64,000 nt of DNA from Undaria pinnatifida (Eukaryota > Sar > Phaeophyceae > Laminariales > Alariaceae). The notes beneath the pieces were generated by a model. It did no database searches. It worked only from the letters and a program-made list of their open reading frames with translations, and was not told the DNA's origin. Made by a program: the position numbers and the translations under genes. The DNA lies in the NCBI GenBank assembly GCA_012845835.1, contig JABAKD010000028.1, positions 13,206,717 to 13,270,716 of the forward strand, given 5' to 3'. Shown here in pieces: positions 11,521-21,858 of the stretch. Numbering within the stretch: the stretch's first letter is position 1; every line of letters begins with the position of its first letter.

Positions 11521-12254
11521 TTCTTCTTGTTCGGGAGCTGCCACGCTTCTTTTGTTGAGGACGCCCAGGCCCAGCCATCTCGGGCTTGGCTGGGTCCTCG
11601 GTGGGGTCTACGTATGGCACTCACTGCTGTACGTATGGTGTGTCGTGTGGTCGTGTGTGCTGTGTGAGCACACACAAACTTTGACGGGCCATATCTCCTC
11701 CGAATGATTTTTTATTCAAGAAAAAAAAAAAAAAACTCCCCTAACTGCAGGTTCAATTCGCCCAAGTACGTTGAGTTTAGCGATCATGTCTATCGGTGCG
11801 TTTCTCCCAACAAAAGCTAACTCTGAGGCCACCTGGAATGAGGTTTTCTGCCCATTTCTCCGTTGTATCTCAGCGAAAAAAAAAGTTGAGTTGGGTCGCC
11901 GCGCAACCCTCGACTTGATACGCTCAAAACTGGGCTCGAAAAAAAAAAGGACCTCACACTCGACCAACTAAAACAACACAAAATCTGGCAAAATCTCGAC
12001 GGAATCGCGATTTTCTCGCCAACCAAGAAAAAACAAAAAAATCTGCCCAATGCCATTAGAACGATCCGCCTGAAACACAGGTTTCTTACGATATAAGGTA
12101 CGATATAAGGTACGATATAAGGTATAAGGTATGTCACCAGGGGGTACGTCAGTCACTCGGAACAAATCGAGAGTGATTTTGGAAATTCGTGTGAAAATTT
12201 AACCGGACGGACTATACCACTACTGCACTAACCGTGTGTCCGCTGACTTCAGAA
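11521..12254. other. No gene seen; short tandem repeat
   Basis: No supported gene. A 12-bp unit ACGATATAAGGT is repeated three times at about 12089-12124. Poly-A runs occur at 11718, 11877 and 11939. Confidence 0.45.
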
Positions 12255-12372
12255 TTCATCACACATACACACAACCCGTAATACGCGCGATCGGAGAATC
12301 ACACAGCTTGCAAAGACGAGTTTCGACAAAATATGCGATCTCACAGCTTGAGTGTATTTTCCTTTTTATAAT
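12255..12372 (-). repeat. Family I terminal fragment
   Basis: Reverse-strand end of a family I arm: CACAACCCGTAATACGCGCG, then CAGCTTGCAAAGACGAG and CTCACAGCTTGAGTGTATTTT. The rest of the arm is missing. Confidence 0.65.
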
Positions 12373-12436
12373 ATACTTAGTATTAGTGCACGTCCACACA
12401 AGCACTTACTGCTGTTTGTACGGCTGGTAAACATGT

Positions 12437-12690
12437 CTGGAGGTGTTATTGTACAGCCTCGCGTTCGGGCAGACAGATACCCATTCCACCCATTGTTTTG
12501 CTACTAGCGCGGGGTTGGCACATACCACCACAATAAAAAAAAAAAAAAACATACCACCACAATGATGGTGCGGCGCCGACCCGCGGCGCGATCTCTCGCG
12601 ATGACGGTGGAGTGTGTATAGTGTTTCGATCTGGTGGAGTGAAAGTTACAACTAACCGTTTGTCAGCTGAATTCGGAATCATCACGCATG
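12437..12690 (-). repeat. Family II unit with poly-A insertion
   Basis: A reverse family II unit. It is interrupted at 12536-12549 by a bare A tract whose flanks are duplicated (see 12521-12563). Confidence 0.7.
12521..12563 (+). mobile_element. Poly-A insertion with target duplication
   Basis: The sequence CATACCACCACAAT occurs immediately before (12522-12535) and immediately after (12550-12563) a run of 14 A. Other family II units have it only once. This fits target-primed integration of a 5'-truncated transcript leaving only its tail. Confidence 0.7.
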
Positions 12691-12779
12691 TATGCTTCTA
12701 GATTAGTAAACATTACCAGGCAGGTGATATAAAGAGATGTCTTCTTGCTACAACCGTCAGATTTGTCCCCTTCAACTTT

Positions 12780-14262
12780 AAGGATTTATAGTTTCCGCGC
12801 ACATATTGAAATCCCCCCCCCACCCCCCCCCCGATCCCTCCTGTTCAAACGCCCCACCTAAAATCGAAATATACCAGAGTAGTTAACTCTACCAACCAGC
12901 TGATATCATCTCGTTATCCTTTTAGCCATCCATGCCGTAGCTCTAACTCATTTCAACCTCCCCCCCCCCCCCCCGCCCTTTTTTTTTCCCCGCCCCCAGT
13001 TTGTTCAAACGCCCCACTTACAATCGAAATCGGCTAGAGTAATAAACGCTTCTTCTACGCAAGTGATATCTCGTCATTTTCTTATAGCCATCCATGACGC
13101 AGCTTTCATCCCCCCCCCCCCCCCCCCCCTCCCTCCAACGCCCCCTAATTCCCCACCACCCGCACGATCGCCTAGACCTAGCACCACGCGTATAGCAAGC
13201 CCCTACATATATGATTAATACGCGCGATCGGAGTATCACACACAATTTCAAAAATATGAGTTTCGACCAAATCTTTGATCTCACAGCTGGAGTGAATTTT
13301 TATTTAATATGTGACCTAAACCTCTTGAAAACCCTTTTCCCTGCCCCCCCTTTTTTTTCCCGCTCTTTTTTGCTCAAACGCCCCACCTAATATCGAAATC
13401 CACCACAGCAACAAACACTTCCACGCACTGGATATCACCTCATTATCGTTCTAGAACCATCCAAGCCGCTGCTGCAATTCCCACACACACCCCCGCCCCC
13501 AACGCCCCCTCCTGCCCCACCACCCGCACCATCGCCTAGACCTAGCACCGCGCGTATAGCAAACCCCTACATCAATGAGACCCCTCCCCCGCCCCCCCCC
13601 CCCCCTCCCCCCTCCCCCACCCCACCCCCTCGAACACTCCGCCCTCTACTCACTGGTTGTACGACTTACAGGATTTACATGATTAATTGTTGCATGCTTT
13701 CCAAAACCGTCACGTTTGTGTATAGTTTCCACGGACATATTGAGCTGCCCCGCCCGCCCCGCCCCGCCCCCCCCCATGATAAACTGGTGCATTCTTTCCA
13801 AAATCATCAGATTTATCCCCCTGAAGGATGTACAGTTTCCACGCACCAACTGACCTGCCCCACCCGCCCCTCCCCCTTTCCCCACCCCTATCCCCGCTCC
13901 CTTTTGGTGAAAAAACCAGCCCCCCACGTCCTTCAAAACTCCGCCCTCCCCTCACCGGTTATTCGACTTACAGGGTTCACTTGATAAACGGATGTATTTC
14001 CTTCAAATACAGCTGTCAGATTTTGTCCCCCTCAGGAATGGGTTTTGTTTCCACGCACAGACTGACTAACATCACCTTGTTGACCCTGATAGCTACACCG
14101 TAGTTGCGAGGGGAGGCGCCGACCTATATCCTTAATGAGGATACACAACCCATATTACGCGCGATCGGAGTATTACACACAGCTTGCAAAGATGAGTTTC
14201 GACGAAATATTCGATCTCATCACAGCTGGAGTGTATTTTTATTTTCATAATATACGTATGAT
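12780..14262 (-). repeat. Family I arms, reverse
   Basis: At least two reverse arm segments end to end, with poly-C tracts (12818-12830, 12961-12974, 13115-13129, 13587-13605). A terminus-like sequence sits at about 13270-13290 and a full terminus at 14215-14235. Confidence 0.7.
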
Positions 14263-15046
14263 AAAGGCACGACAGCAAACGCACTTCTACTGACTTTTGC
14301 GACTCTGAAAATGTCTCGAGTTCTTTACCAGATATTTCCGGCAGACAGCCACCGATTCAGCCCGTTTTTTCACTATTAGCGTGGGGTTGGCACATACCAC
14401 AATGATGGTGCGGTGCCGACCCGCGGCGTGCTCTCTCGCGATCACGGGGGAGTGTGTAGTGTTTCGATTCGGAGTGAAGATTTACAACTAACTAACCGGT
14501 TGTCCGCTGACTTCGGAATTCATCACACATATATAGGCACGACTACTACTACTGTTTTCAAGACTCTGAAAATGTTTCGAGTTATTTAGCAGACTCGTAT
14601 ATTCCGGCAGACAGCCACCGATTCAGCCCATTCATTCGCTATTAGAGTGGGGTTGGCACAGACCACAATGATGGTGCGGTGCCGACCGACGGCGCGCTCT
14701 CTGACGACGACGGTGGAGTGTGTAGTGGGCGTGTGCAGTGTTTAGATCTGCAGTAAAAGTCTACAACCAACCATTGATCGGCTGACTTCAGAATTCATCA
14801 CACACATATATACTTATTAGTAGAGGCACGACAACAAACGCACTTCTACTGCTGTTTGTAAAACTTTGTACGACTCGTTGACATGTCTGGATGTGTTTTA
14901 CGGCCTCATATTCCGGCAGACATTCACCGATTCAGTCATTTTTTTTCCTATTAGCAAGGGGTTGGCGCAGACCACAATGATGGTGCGGCACCGACCCGCG
15001 GTGCGCTTTCTCGCGATCACGGTGGAGTGCGTAGTGTTTCGTCGGC
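14263..15046 (-). repeat. Three family II units, tandem
   Basis: Three reverse units (about 14263-14535, 14536-14800, 14801-15046) follow each other in the same orientation, each with the TTCCGGCAGACAGCCACCG-like block and GTGGAGTGTGTAGTG. The last lacks its inner end and stops at GCGGCCGGG. Confidence 0.75.
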
Positions 15047-15057
15047 ATCTCTAAGCG

Positions 15058-15166
15058 GCCGGGGGGAGGGGGAAAAGGGGAGGGCGGGGGGGAGTAGGGG
15101 GGAAGGGGAGAGGGCGGGAGGGGGAAAGGGGGAAGGGGGAAAGGGGGGGAGGGGGAAGGGGGGGCG
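15058..15166 (+). repeat. G-rich purine tract
   Basis: About 110 bp of almost only G and A on the + strand with many runs of three or more G, so it has G-quadruplex potential. Confidence 0.85.
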
Positions 15167-15360
15167 TATTGCCCAAGAGGCTGAAGTCTGGGTTTGACCA
15201 CCATCGTCATTAAGGTTGTGGGCCTTCTAATGGCGGTCACAAGATAGCATAAGACCGCTCTGAATTCTTCGCCGTGTTTCGTTCTCTCCACAGTGCCACT
15301 GATGATGCACTTGATACCCTCTATGAGCCCAATGCCGTCTTTAGTTCCTAGGGTCTGTTA

Positions 15361-15560
15361 GCATGACATTTTCTCTTTTTTTGCTCTTCTTTTCCTTTCC
15401 TTGCTTCCTCTTTTTGTCTTGTCTTTTCTTGCTTTCCTGGTCCTTTTTCTTTCTTTTCTTTCCTTCCTTTTTCGTTTTTCTTTTTTGTTTCGCTTTCTTC
15501 TCTTTTCTTTCCTTCCTTTGTCTTCTTTTCTTTTCTTTTTTCTTTTCTCATTTTGGCTTG
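15361..15560 (+). repeat. Polypyrimidine tract
   Basis: About 200 bp almost entirely of T and C on the + strand (TTTTC/CTTTC units). A shorter run occurs at 15945-16010. The Lys/Glu-rich frames on the minus strand are products of this composition. Confidence 0.85.
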
Positions 15561-16290
15561 CGTCTGTCGTGCGTATGCGTGTTGATGTATACCACGTGTA
15601 ACAAATACGTGGTAGTCTTTCTTGGGTGGCAAGCGGTATACTCAGTATGCACCGGTATGGACCTGGCACATCGCAGACTGACTCCCGATTTCACTTTTAC
15701 ATGTTTCTGGTGGAGACATGAATTGCGTCAGCTGTGATATATGCGTGTACCACCTTGCGTTGTTCGTGTTTTTCCCTGGGGTATTCCTCAGCTCCAGAGT
15801 GACTGGAGCCTGTACTGTGACCACGGACTTGATTATGCGAGTTAATGTGAGATTAACAGCAACTGTTGCAACAGTGTTTCGATCTCGAGTGATAATTTTC
15901 AACCAACCGTTTGTCCGATGAATTCGGAGTTCACCACACATATTTTTTTGTTTCGCTTTCTTCTCTTTTCTTTCTTTTCCTTCATCTTCTCTTCTTTTTT
16001 ATTTTTTTGCTCCAATTGACTTGCGTCCGTCGTGCGTATGCGTAGTGATATATATCACGTGTAATATATACGTGGTAGTCTTTCTTGGGTGGCAAGCGAT
16101 ATTCCTCGTAGTCGGTTTCTCCAGGCGTGAGAAATGAGACGTATGCACCAGAACGGACCTGGCACATCGTAGACTGAATCCCGATTTCACTTTTATATGT
16201 TTCTAGTGGAGGCATGAATTGCGTCAGCGGTGATATATGCGTGTGCCACCTTGGGTTGTGAGTGTTTTTCCCTGGGGTATTCCTCAGCTC
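15545..16290 (+). repeat. Direct duplication, two copies
   Basis: Copy 1 (about 15545-15800) and copy 2 (about 16008-16290) share GTCGTGCGTATGCGT, ACGTGGTAGTCTTTCTTGGG, ACCTGGCACATCG, GATTTCACTTTTA and CCTGGGGTATTCCTCAGCTC in order. A partial reverse family II unit (15872-15942) lies between them. Confidence 0.75.
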
Positions 16291-16298
16291 CAGAGGGT

Positions 16299-16954
16299 AT
16301 GGGGGCAGGGGGGGGGACAGGAGGAGTAGAAGGGAAACCGCGGTAGATGAAAGTAGGAAGGAGACCGCAGACAGGGTAGCAAGGTACCAGGCCGACTAGT
16401 AGGTGGAACCTTTCTATCTATGCCACTCGTACCGCCAACTGCTGCGGCTGCTCGGAATGTGTTGTCTTGGTAGTTTGATTTTTCCGTGAATTTATTTTTT
16501 TTCTTTTTTTCTTTTCCCTTCTTATCCTTATGAAGGGAGTCTTGCATGGTGGGTAGGTGACGAGCCTGTTTTATTTGGCCCTCCCAGTCTTCCTTCTTTT
16601 ACTTGTTTCTTTTTTCCGGGGTATTTTTTCCCTTTCTTTCCCCCTTGCATGTCCATTTTGGCTCATGCTCGGGGTATGTTCCTATCTCCCGTGCTTTGGC
16701 TCCCCTTTTTATTTATTTATTTATTTATTTTGTCTTGGTTTCTTTCGTTGTTTCTCTCTTTTACAAGGTATTTTGGTTTAATGAGAAGAACACAAAGGGG
16801 GGAGGGGGGGAAACAGGAGGAGTAGAAGGAAAGCCGTCCAAGGGAATGGGGGCAGGGGGGGCAACAGGAGGAATAGAAGGGAGACCGCGGTGGACGAAGG
16901 CAGGAAGGAGATGGCAGACAGGGTAGCAAGGTACCAGGCCGACTAGTAGGTACA
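16299..16954 (+). repeat. Pair of G-rich direct repeats
   Basis: A block of about 108 bp (AGGAGGAATAGAAGGGAGACC-like core, ending CAAGGTACCAGGCCGACTAG) occurs at 16299-16405 and 16845-16954. The space between is T-rich and non-coding, and includes a (TTTA)n run at 16710-16731. Confidence 0.75.
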
Positions 16955-16959
16955 TAGCA

Positions 16960-17560
16960 CTTTTCGTCTTTTTCTGGGGTATTTTTTTCCCCTTTGTTCC
17001 CTCCTTGCGTGTCCAGGTTTTTGGCTCGTGTTCGGATTATCTTTTTTTGGTTTTACTTTACTTTATTTTATTTCATTTTATTATGTTTCTTTTCCGAGCT
17101 TTGGCTCTCCTTTCCGGTTGGGTTGTTTCTTCGATTTCCCCTTCGTTTTGTTTGTTTCACTTTTTGTTTTATTTTTACCTTTGTTTTTATTTGTTTTCTT
17201 ATTTTGTTTTTGTTTTTTGTTTTTGTTTTTGTTTTTGTTTATTTCGTATTTCTCTCTTCCAATGTATTTCTGTTGCTGACGTATGTATGTTGTGCCTGTC
17301 GTACCCAGTACTAGGGCATGACATTGCGTTGTCGAATGCATTACGATGCATTATCTCTGTGTCGTGGCTTGTGACCACAGAGCTGATCTTCCTAGGGTGA
17401 AGAATCAGTACGGACACTGGGTGTGCTGGATGTCGACGAGTAGAAGAACGGTTTGATGTGAAGAACACACACACAGAGTGACTGAAGCCTGTACTGTGAC
17501 CACGGACTTGATTATGCGAGTTAATGTGAGAACAACAAAAACAACAACAATAATAACAAC
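16960..17560 (+). repeat. Family IV copy, T-rich
   Basis: T-rich DNA (16980-17240), then a block with TGACCACAGAGCTGATC, AATCAGTACGGACACTGG and GTTTGATGTGAAG. This block matches 39509-39625 and, reversed, 24725-24850. The tail 17478-17560 repeats the GAGTGACTG...GACCACGG block, with AAC-rich ends. Confidence 0.6.
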
Positions 17561-17587
17561 AACAACTCATTTGTAAGGGCACGACAA

Positions 17588-17830
17588 CGACCAAGATCAC
17601 TACTATTTCTACATACAGCTCGCGAAAATATCTGGAGTCTTTAACAGCCTCGTATTCCGGCAGACAGCCATCGACCCAGCCCATTTTTTCGCTAGCATGC
17701 TGGGAGGGACACAGCCCACGCAAGCGACGCGGTGCCAGCCCGCTCCGCGCCCTCTCTGCTCTAGCGCGCGCTGGAGGGTGGCAAATGTTTCGATCTGGAG
17801 CGGTATTTTGCTCAAAAACGTTTACGTAGG
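17588..17830 (-). repeat. Family II unit
   Basis: A reverse unit with CTCGTATTCCGGCAGACAGC, CCATTTTTTCGCTAGC and GTTTCGATCTGGAG. It is the most distal family II copy recognised in the window. Confidence 0.65.
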
Positions 17831-17884
17831 AATTCGTAATTTATAAGCCCAAATGGTTGAGAAAAATGTCGCGGCTAAGAGCCC

Positions 17885-18212
17885 GCTGACTGGAAAACGA
17901 CCTTTTTATTTTTATTTCTTTTCGCACTCTTCTGCTTTCCAGCTTGTGGACAAGCCGTGGTCACAGGTGTCGTCCCTTCTCCCCCCCGGTTCTTGCCTTC
18001 AATTTTTATCGCGCATAGGGTTCAGCAATCCCACTGCTCGTCGAATTTTAATCGAGTGTTGCTAATTCACGCTCTCGCGTTTTCCGCAAGTCAATTTGTG
18101 CGCAAGAAGAAGTCCCCACGAATATATACGAGTATGCACTTGGCGGGATTCGAACTCATGAAACTGACTCATACCAGGCTCGACGATAACCTGATACGCC
18201 ACCGGGGCGACC
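17885..18212 (-). repeat. tRNA-derived SINE, copy 1
   Basis: On the minus strand it starts GTCGCCCCGGTGGCGTATC (A-box-like) and carries a B-box-like GAGTTCGAATCCCGC. The body is shared with the copies at 19251 and 20620 and ends in a T-rich/A-rich tail. The head is tRNA-like and the body is unrelated to tRNA, as in classic SINEs. Confidence 0.75.
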
Positions 18213-18217
18213 GGCTC

Positions 18218-18233
18218 TAGGGTTAGGGTTAGG
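18218..18233 (+). repeat. Short TTAGGG run
   Basis: TAGGGTTAGGGTTAGG lies directly beside the SINE head. With only about two and a half units it may be chance or a small interstitial telomere-type repeat. Confidence 0.5.
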
Positions 18234-18581
18234 CCTTATTGCAGTTTTTCTGGCTTCGCGTACTTTTTTTTTTTTCCCGGCGGCAAGAGAAACAAGCGGG
18301 GATGCTGCAAGCCGCAAATTGACCCCGGCACATGGGTGCTCTATGCGGAGTTCTCGCGATAAAGATGCGCCATCGCGCCGCCGCACGCCTTTAGTATATC
18401 TCTGGTCAGCACACCTTTGGTTTCTTGAACGCAAGCGGCCTCGCTAGGTAAAATACACGAGAGGGGTTTGTTCACAAATCTTCATCTCAAAAGGTCGAGC
18501 TCACAGTTGACGTACGTACACAGGCAGCAAGCAGTATTTACAGCACTCGATTACATAGTCTAGGTCTATAGTCTACATTTA

Positions 18582-18992
18582 TCAACATGTTTGCTGTTGT
18601 ACGCGTGCGTGCATCCACCAACTTGCTTTAGTGCTGCATGAAAATGCTGCTGCTGCTGCTGCTTTTCTGAGGCTCACCAGGGTATCGGTCCCCCAGCCAT
18701 TTTTCACCTCCAGCTGCTGTTGTTGCATCCCTCGCGTAGTAGTAGTGGTGTTAGGCCCACGCGTTCCACCGCCAGCTGCAATGATGGCACCAAGACAACC
18801 GCTATCCTGATCGGATATAGTGTCGGCAAGATGTTGGTGCGCTACCTGTATCGAAGACTCCTCAAACGGCTCGGAATATTCCGCGAGGACAACGCCGCCA
18901 ACGGTAGCACAAATGAGCACAGCAGCGATGCAACATATCCGCGCCCAAGTGACATTAACCCTAGAGTCGCGTGGGAGAGGCGGATGGTCCAT
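18582..18992 (-). CDS. Possible small membrane protein, unknown
   Basis: An open frame of 136 codons starting with ATG at 18992. Residues about 16-37 (CCIAAVLICATVGGVVLA core) look like a signal anchor or membrane segment. The rest is acidic then Gly/Thr/Gln-rich and ends after an alanine run. A good donor-like CAG/GTAGCG occurs after residue 49, so the true exon may end there, near 18846. It lies in a part of the window with little repeat content. I recognise no family. It might instead be an exon of one gene with the frame at 19802-20580, though a SINE lies between them. Function is not assigned. Confidence 0.3.
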   Translation of the reverse strand: MDHPPLPRDSRVNVTWARICCIAAVLICATVGGVVLAEYSEPFEESSIQVAHQHLADTISDQDSGCLGAIIAAGGGTRGPNTTTTTRGMQQQQLEVKNGWGTDTLVSLRKAAAAAAFSCSTKASWWMHARVQQQTC

Positions 18993-19250
18993 ATACGGCT
19001 GACGGTGCCAAGCGAATGCCGATTGACGTATTAGTTGCTGGAGAAAACAAAAAGGAGTGTCAACGTGTTGGCAATGGTGGAGTCAGGCGTCAAGCACGCT
19101 GTGGAAACGAGCAGGGCACCGTCGTATAATCTGATGAATCTTATTCGACGCTCTGTGTGTGTTCTGCGCACTGAGCTAATAATTTCACCCATTGTATCCA
19201 GCCCAACCATTGTAACAGTGTTCGTGCCGATGCCTCCCAGACAGATAGAC

Positions 19251-19558
19251 GGTCGCCCTGGTGGCGTATCAGGGTATCTATCCTCGAACCTCGTATAGGT
19301 CGGTTTCGTGAGTTCGAACCCTCCCGAGTGCGTACTCGTGCAAATTCGTGCGGACTTTTTCTTGCGCACAAATTGACTTGCGGAAAGCGCAAGGGCGTGA
19401 GTTAGCAACCCTCGATGAAAAATCGACGAACAGTGGGATTGTTGAACCCTATGCGCGATAAAAATTGAAGGCAAGAACCGAGGAAGAAAAGGGACGACAC
19501 CTGTGACCACGACTTGTCCACAAGCCGGAAAGTAGATGTGTGTGAAAAAAAAAAAAAC
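19251..19558 (+). repeat. tRNA-derived SINE, copy 2
   Basis: Starts GGTCGCCCTGGTGGCGTATC, with a B-box-like GAGTTCGAACCCTCC (about 19311), a body with TTTTTCTTGCGCACAAATTG and ATGCGCGATAAAAATTGAAG, and ends in a run of A. It is full length. Confidence 0.8.
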
Positions 19559-19801
19559 AGACGAGCTATCATATTCTTTTTTACTACTGTGGTCACAACC
19601 TACGAAAGAGAGATACACAATAGTGCAAATGCAGCAAGGTGGTTTGCCCATGCAATGCCGACGTTCGCTAAGACTTGCAAGGGTTTACAGAAAAACACGA
19701 AGGCCTCGGCTCGTCGTTGGTAGAGGCGAAACCTGGCGTGGTCTGGCTGGTGACTCCTTCACTGCTGTAAATACCGCATGATGAGGTGGTGGGGAGGCGT
19801 T

Positions 19802-20580
19802 TTATTTATAACCCGACGCCGAGGAGTTTATTCCTCGACGGTTAAACGAGGACATCGACATGGAAGAGAGCCCCATGGGGGCGATGTGAGGAGTAGAGAG
19901 GCTGGTGGTGGCGTGGGTAGACACACACTCGAGTCCCAAGCGGATTGTTGGGGTTAAATGGGACGGCTGCACCCCGCCGACACAATTCCAGGCACGTACA
20001 GGGCAGCACGAAGAATGGCAAGCCAAGAAAAGGTTATAAGGAGTGGACTTGGCCGTCAAGGAATCGATATGCTGCATGTCTACTTGTTCCAAGCAATTCG
20101 TTGACAAGCATCTCATGACGATGCAATCGATCTCTGTTGTCTGCTTACTGAAAAGCAGTTAATTTTCCCGTAGCGTACGCACCAACGATAACGCACCGAG
20201 GATGCCGAGGCGAAACCAAATTTCTGGCAAAAGTTACAAGACTTGGTCGTACATATCTGAACGAAAGAGCATTGTTTGTACTTATAAACGCTCACGCACG
20301 GACTGGTCGGAGGGCGGACGGGTGCAGCAGCGGCGGTGGAGTTCCTAGAGCATACCGGCGTGATGTGAGACAAAAAAAATATGGTAAACGACTTCTTCTG
20401 TCGTTCGCTACCAATAAGAAGCTTGCCTTCACCTCTCTCTTTCACCTGTAATATCGCATACACACAACTGCGCTCACACAAATGACCGGAAACGGATACC
20501 CGTAGACTATTCATATACCCTAAACGCCAACCCAGCGGTCCAGGGTACACAATTTTCTTGTCCACACCCACAACCTCCAT
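19802..20580 (-). CDS. Possible two-exon gene, unknown
   Basis: On the minus strand, ATG at 20580 opens a frame of 45 codons (starts MEVVGVDKKIVYPG) that reaches a good donor CAG/GTGAAA at 20446. An acceptor-like site near 20135 would join it in phase to a frame of about 110 codons that contains MRCLSTNC and ends at a stop at 19802, where ATAAATAAAA follows. The predicted protein is about 154 residues and cysteine-containing, with no motif I recognise. The phase match and splice signals support it, but the similarity of composition to neutral DNA leaves doubt. Confidence 0.28.
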
Positions 20581-20619
20581 TTCGCGACAAACCGGACTCA
20601 GGCTATAACATATCCACCC

Positions 20620-20915
20620 GGTCGCCCCGGTGGCGTATCAGGTTATCCTCGAGCCTGGTATAGGTCAGTTTTGTTGGTTTGAATCCCCCCGAGTGCATAC
20701 TCGTATAAGTTCGTGGGGACTTTTTCTTGGGGACAAACTGACCTGCGGAAAGTGCGGGAGGGTGAGCTAGCAACACTAGATGAAAGATCGACGAGTAGTA
20801 GGATTGTTGAACCCTATGCGCGATAAAAATTGAAGGCGAGGACCGGGGGGAGAAGGAACGACACATGTGACCATGGCTTGTCCAGAAGCCGGAAAGTAGA
20901 CGTGTGCGAAAAAAA
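20620..20915 (+). repeat. tRNA-derived SINE, copy 3
   Basis: Starts GGTCGCCCCGGTGGCGTATC, with a B-box-like GGTTTGAATCCCCCC, the same body as copies 1 and 2, and a short A tail before TATATA. Its sequence differs from copy 2 at about one base in ten. Confidence 0.8.
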
Positions 20916-20984
20916 TATATACCAGGTATATATAGACTATAAATATAAAGACTATATCGTAACATACCGGTATTATTACGCTTT

Positions 20985-21775
20985 TGTAAAAATAAAGATA
21001 CAGTCCAGCTGTGAGATCGAATATTTTGTCGAAGTTCATCTTAGCAAGCTGTGTGTGATACTCCGATCGCGCGTATTACGGGTTGTGTGTCCTCATTAAG
21101 GATATAGGTCGGCGACTCCTCTTGCGACTACAGTGTAGCTATCAGGGTCAACAGAGTGATGTTAGCCAGTCCGTGTGCGGAACCTATCAAATCCGATTCT
21201 GAGGGGGACAAAATCTGACAGCTGTGGAGGAAAACGTATCCGTTTATCAAGTGAATAATGTAAGTCGAATAACCGGGAGGAGAGGGCGGAGTGGGGGACT
21301 AGTTTCGATCAACAGGGAGCGGGGTTGGGGGGGGAGGAGGGGGGGGACGGGTGGGGCAGCTCAATTTGTGCGTGGAAACTATAAATCCTTCAAGGGGATA
21401 AATCTGACGGTTTTGGAAATATTTCACCAGGTTATCAAGGGGGGATGGGCGGGGGCGGGACAGGCGGGGCAGCTCAATCTGTGCGTGGAAATTATACATC
21501 CTTCAAGGGCATAAATGTGACGTTTTTGGAAAGAATGCACCAGTTTATCATGTATATCCTGTAAGTCGTACAACCAGTGAGTAGAGGGCGGAGTGTTTGA
21601 TGCTATGTTGACCCTGATAGCTACACTGTAGTTGCAAGGGGAGTCGCCGACCTATATCCTTAATGAGGACACACAACCCGTAACACGCGCGATTGGAGTA
21701 TCACACACAGCTTGCAAAGATGATTTTCGACAAAATCTTCGATCTCACAGCTGGAGTGTATTTTCATTTTTTACT
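20985..21775. repeat. Compact family I palindrome
   Basis: A forward arm begins with the family terminus near 21003 and a reverse arm ends with the terminus near 21760. Both carry the ATAGGTCGGCGACTC / GAGTCGCCGACCTAT block. G-rich tracts occupy the middle. The whole unit is about 790 bp, the shortest complete family I member here. Confidence 0.7.
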
Positions 21776-21858
21776 TCGTATAACATAGCATAGGGTGTGC
21801 GTGGCGGTCGACTTCGGCGGTCGTGGTACACCCAACCGGCAATCGTGAAAGTTCCTAA

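Noticed and set aside
15348-15737. Lys/Glu-rich and Phe/Leu-rich frames
   Set aside because: Products of the polypyrimidine tract; no motif, and both strands are equally open.
18218-18233. Telomere
   Set aside because: Only about two and a half TTAGGG units, with ordinary sequence on both sides.
19251-19330. Functional tRNA gene at a SINE head
   Set aside because: The same head is followed by the same long non-tRNA body in three copies.
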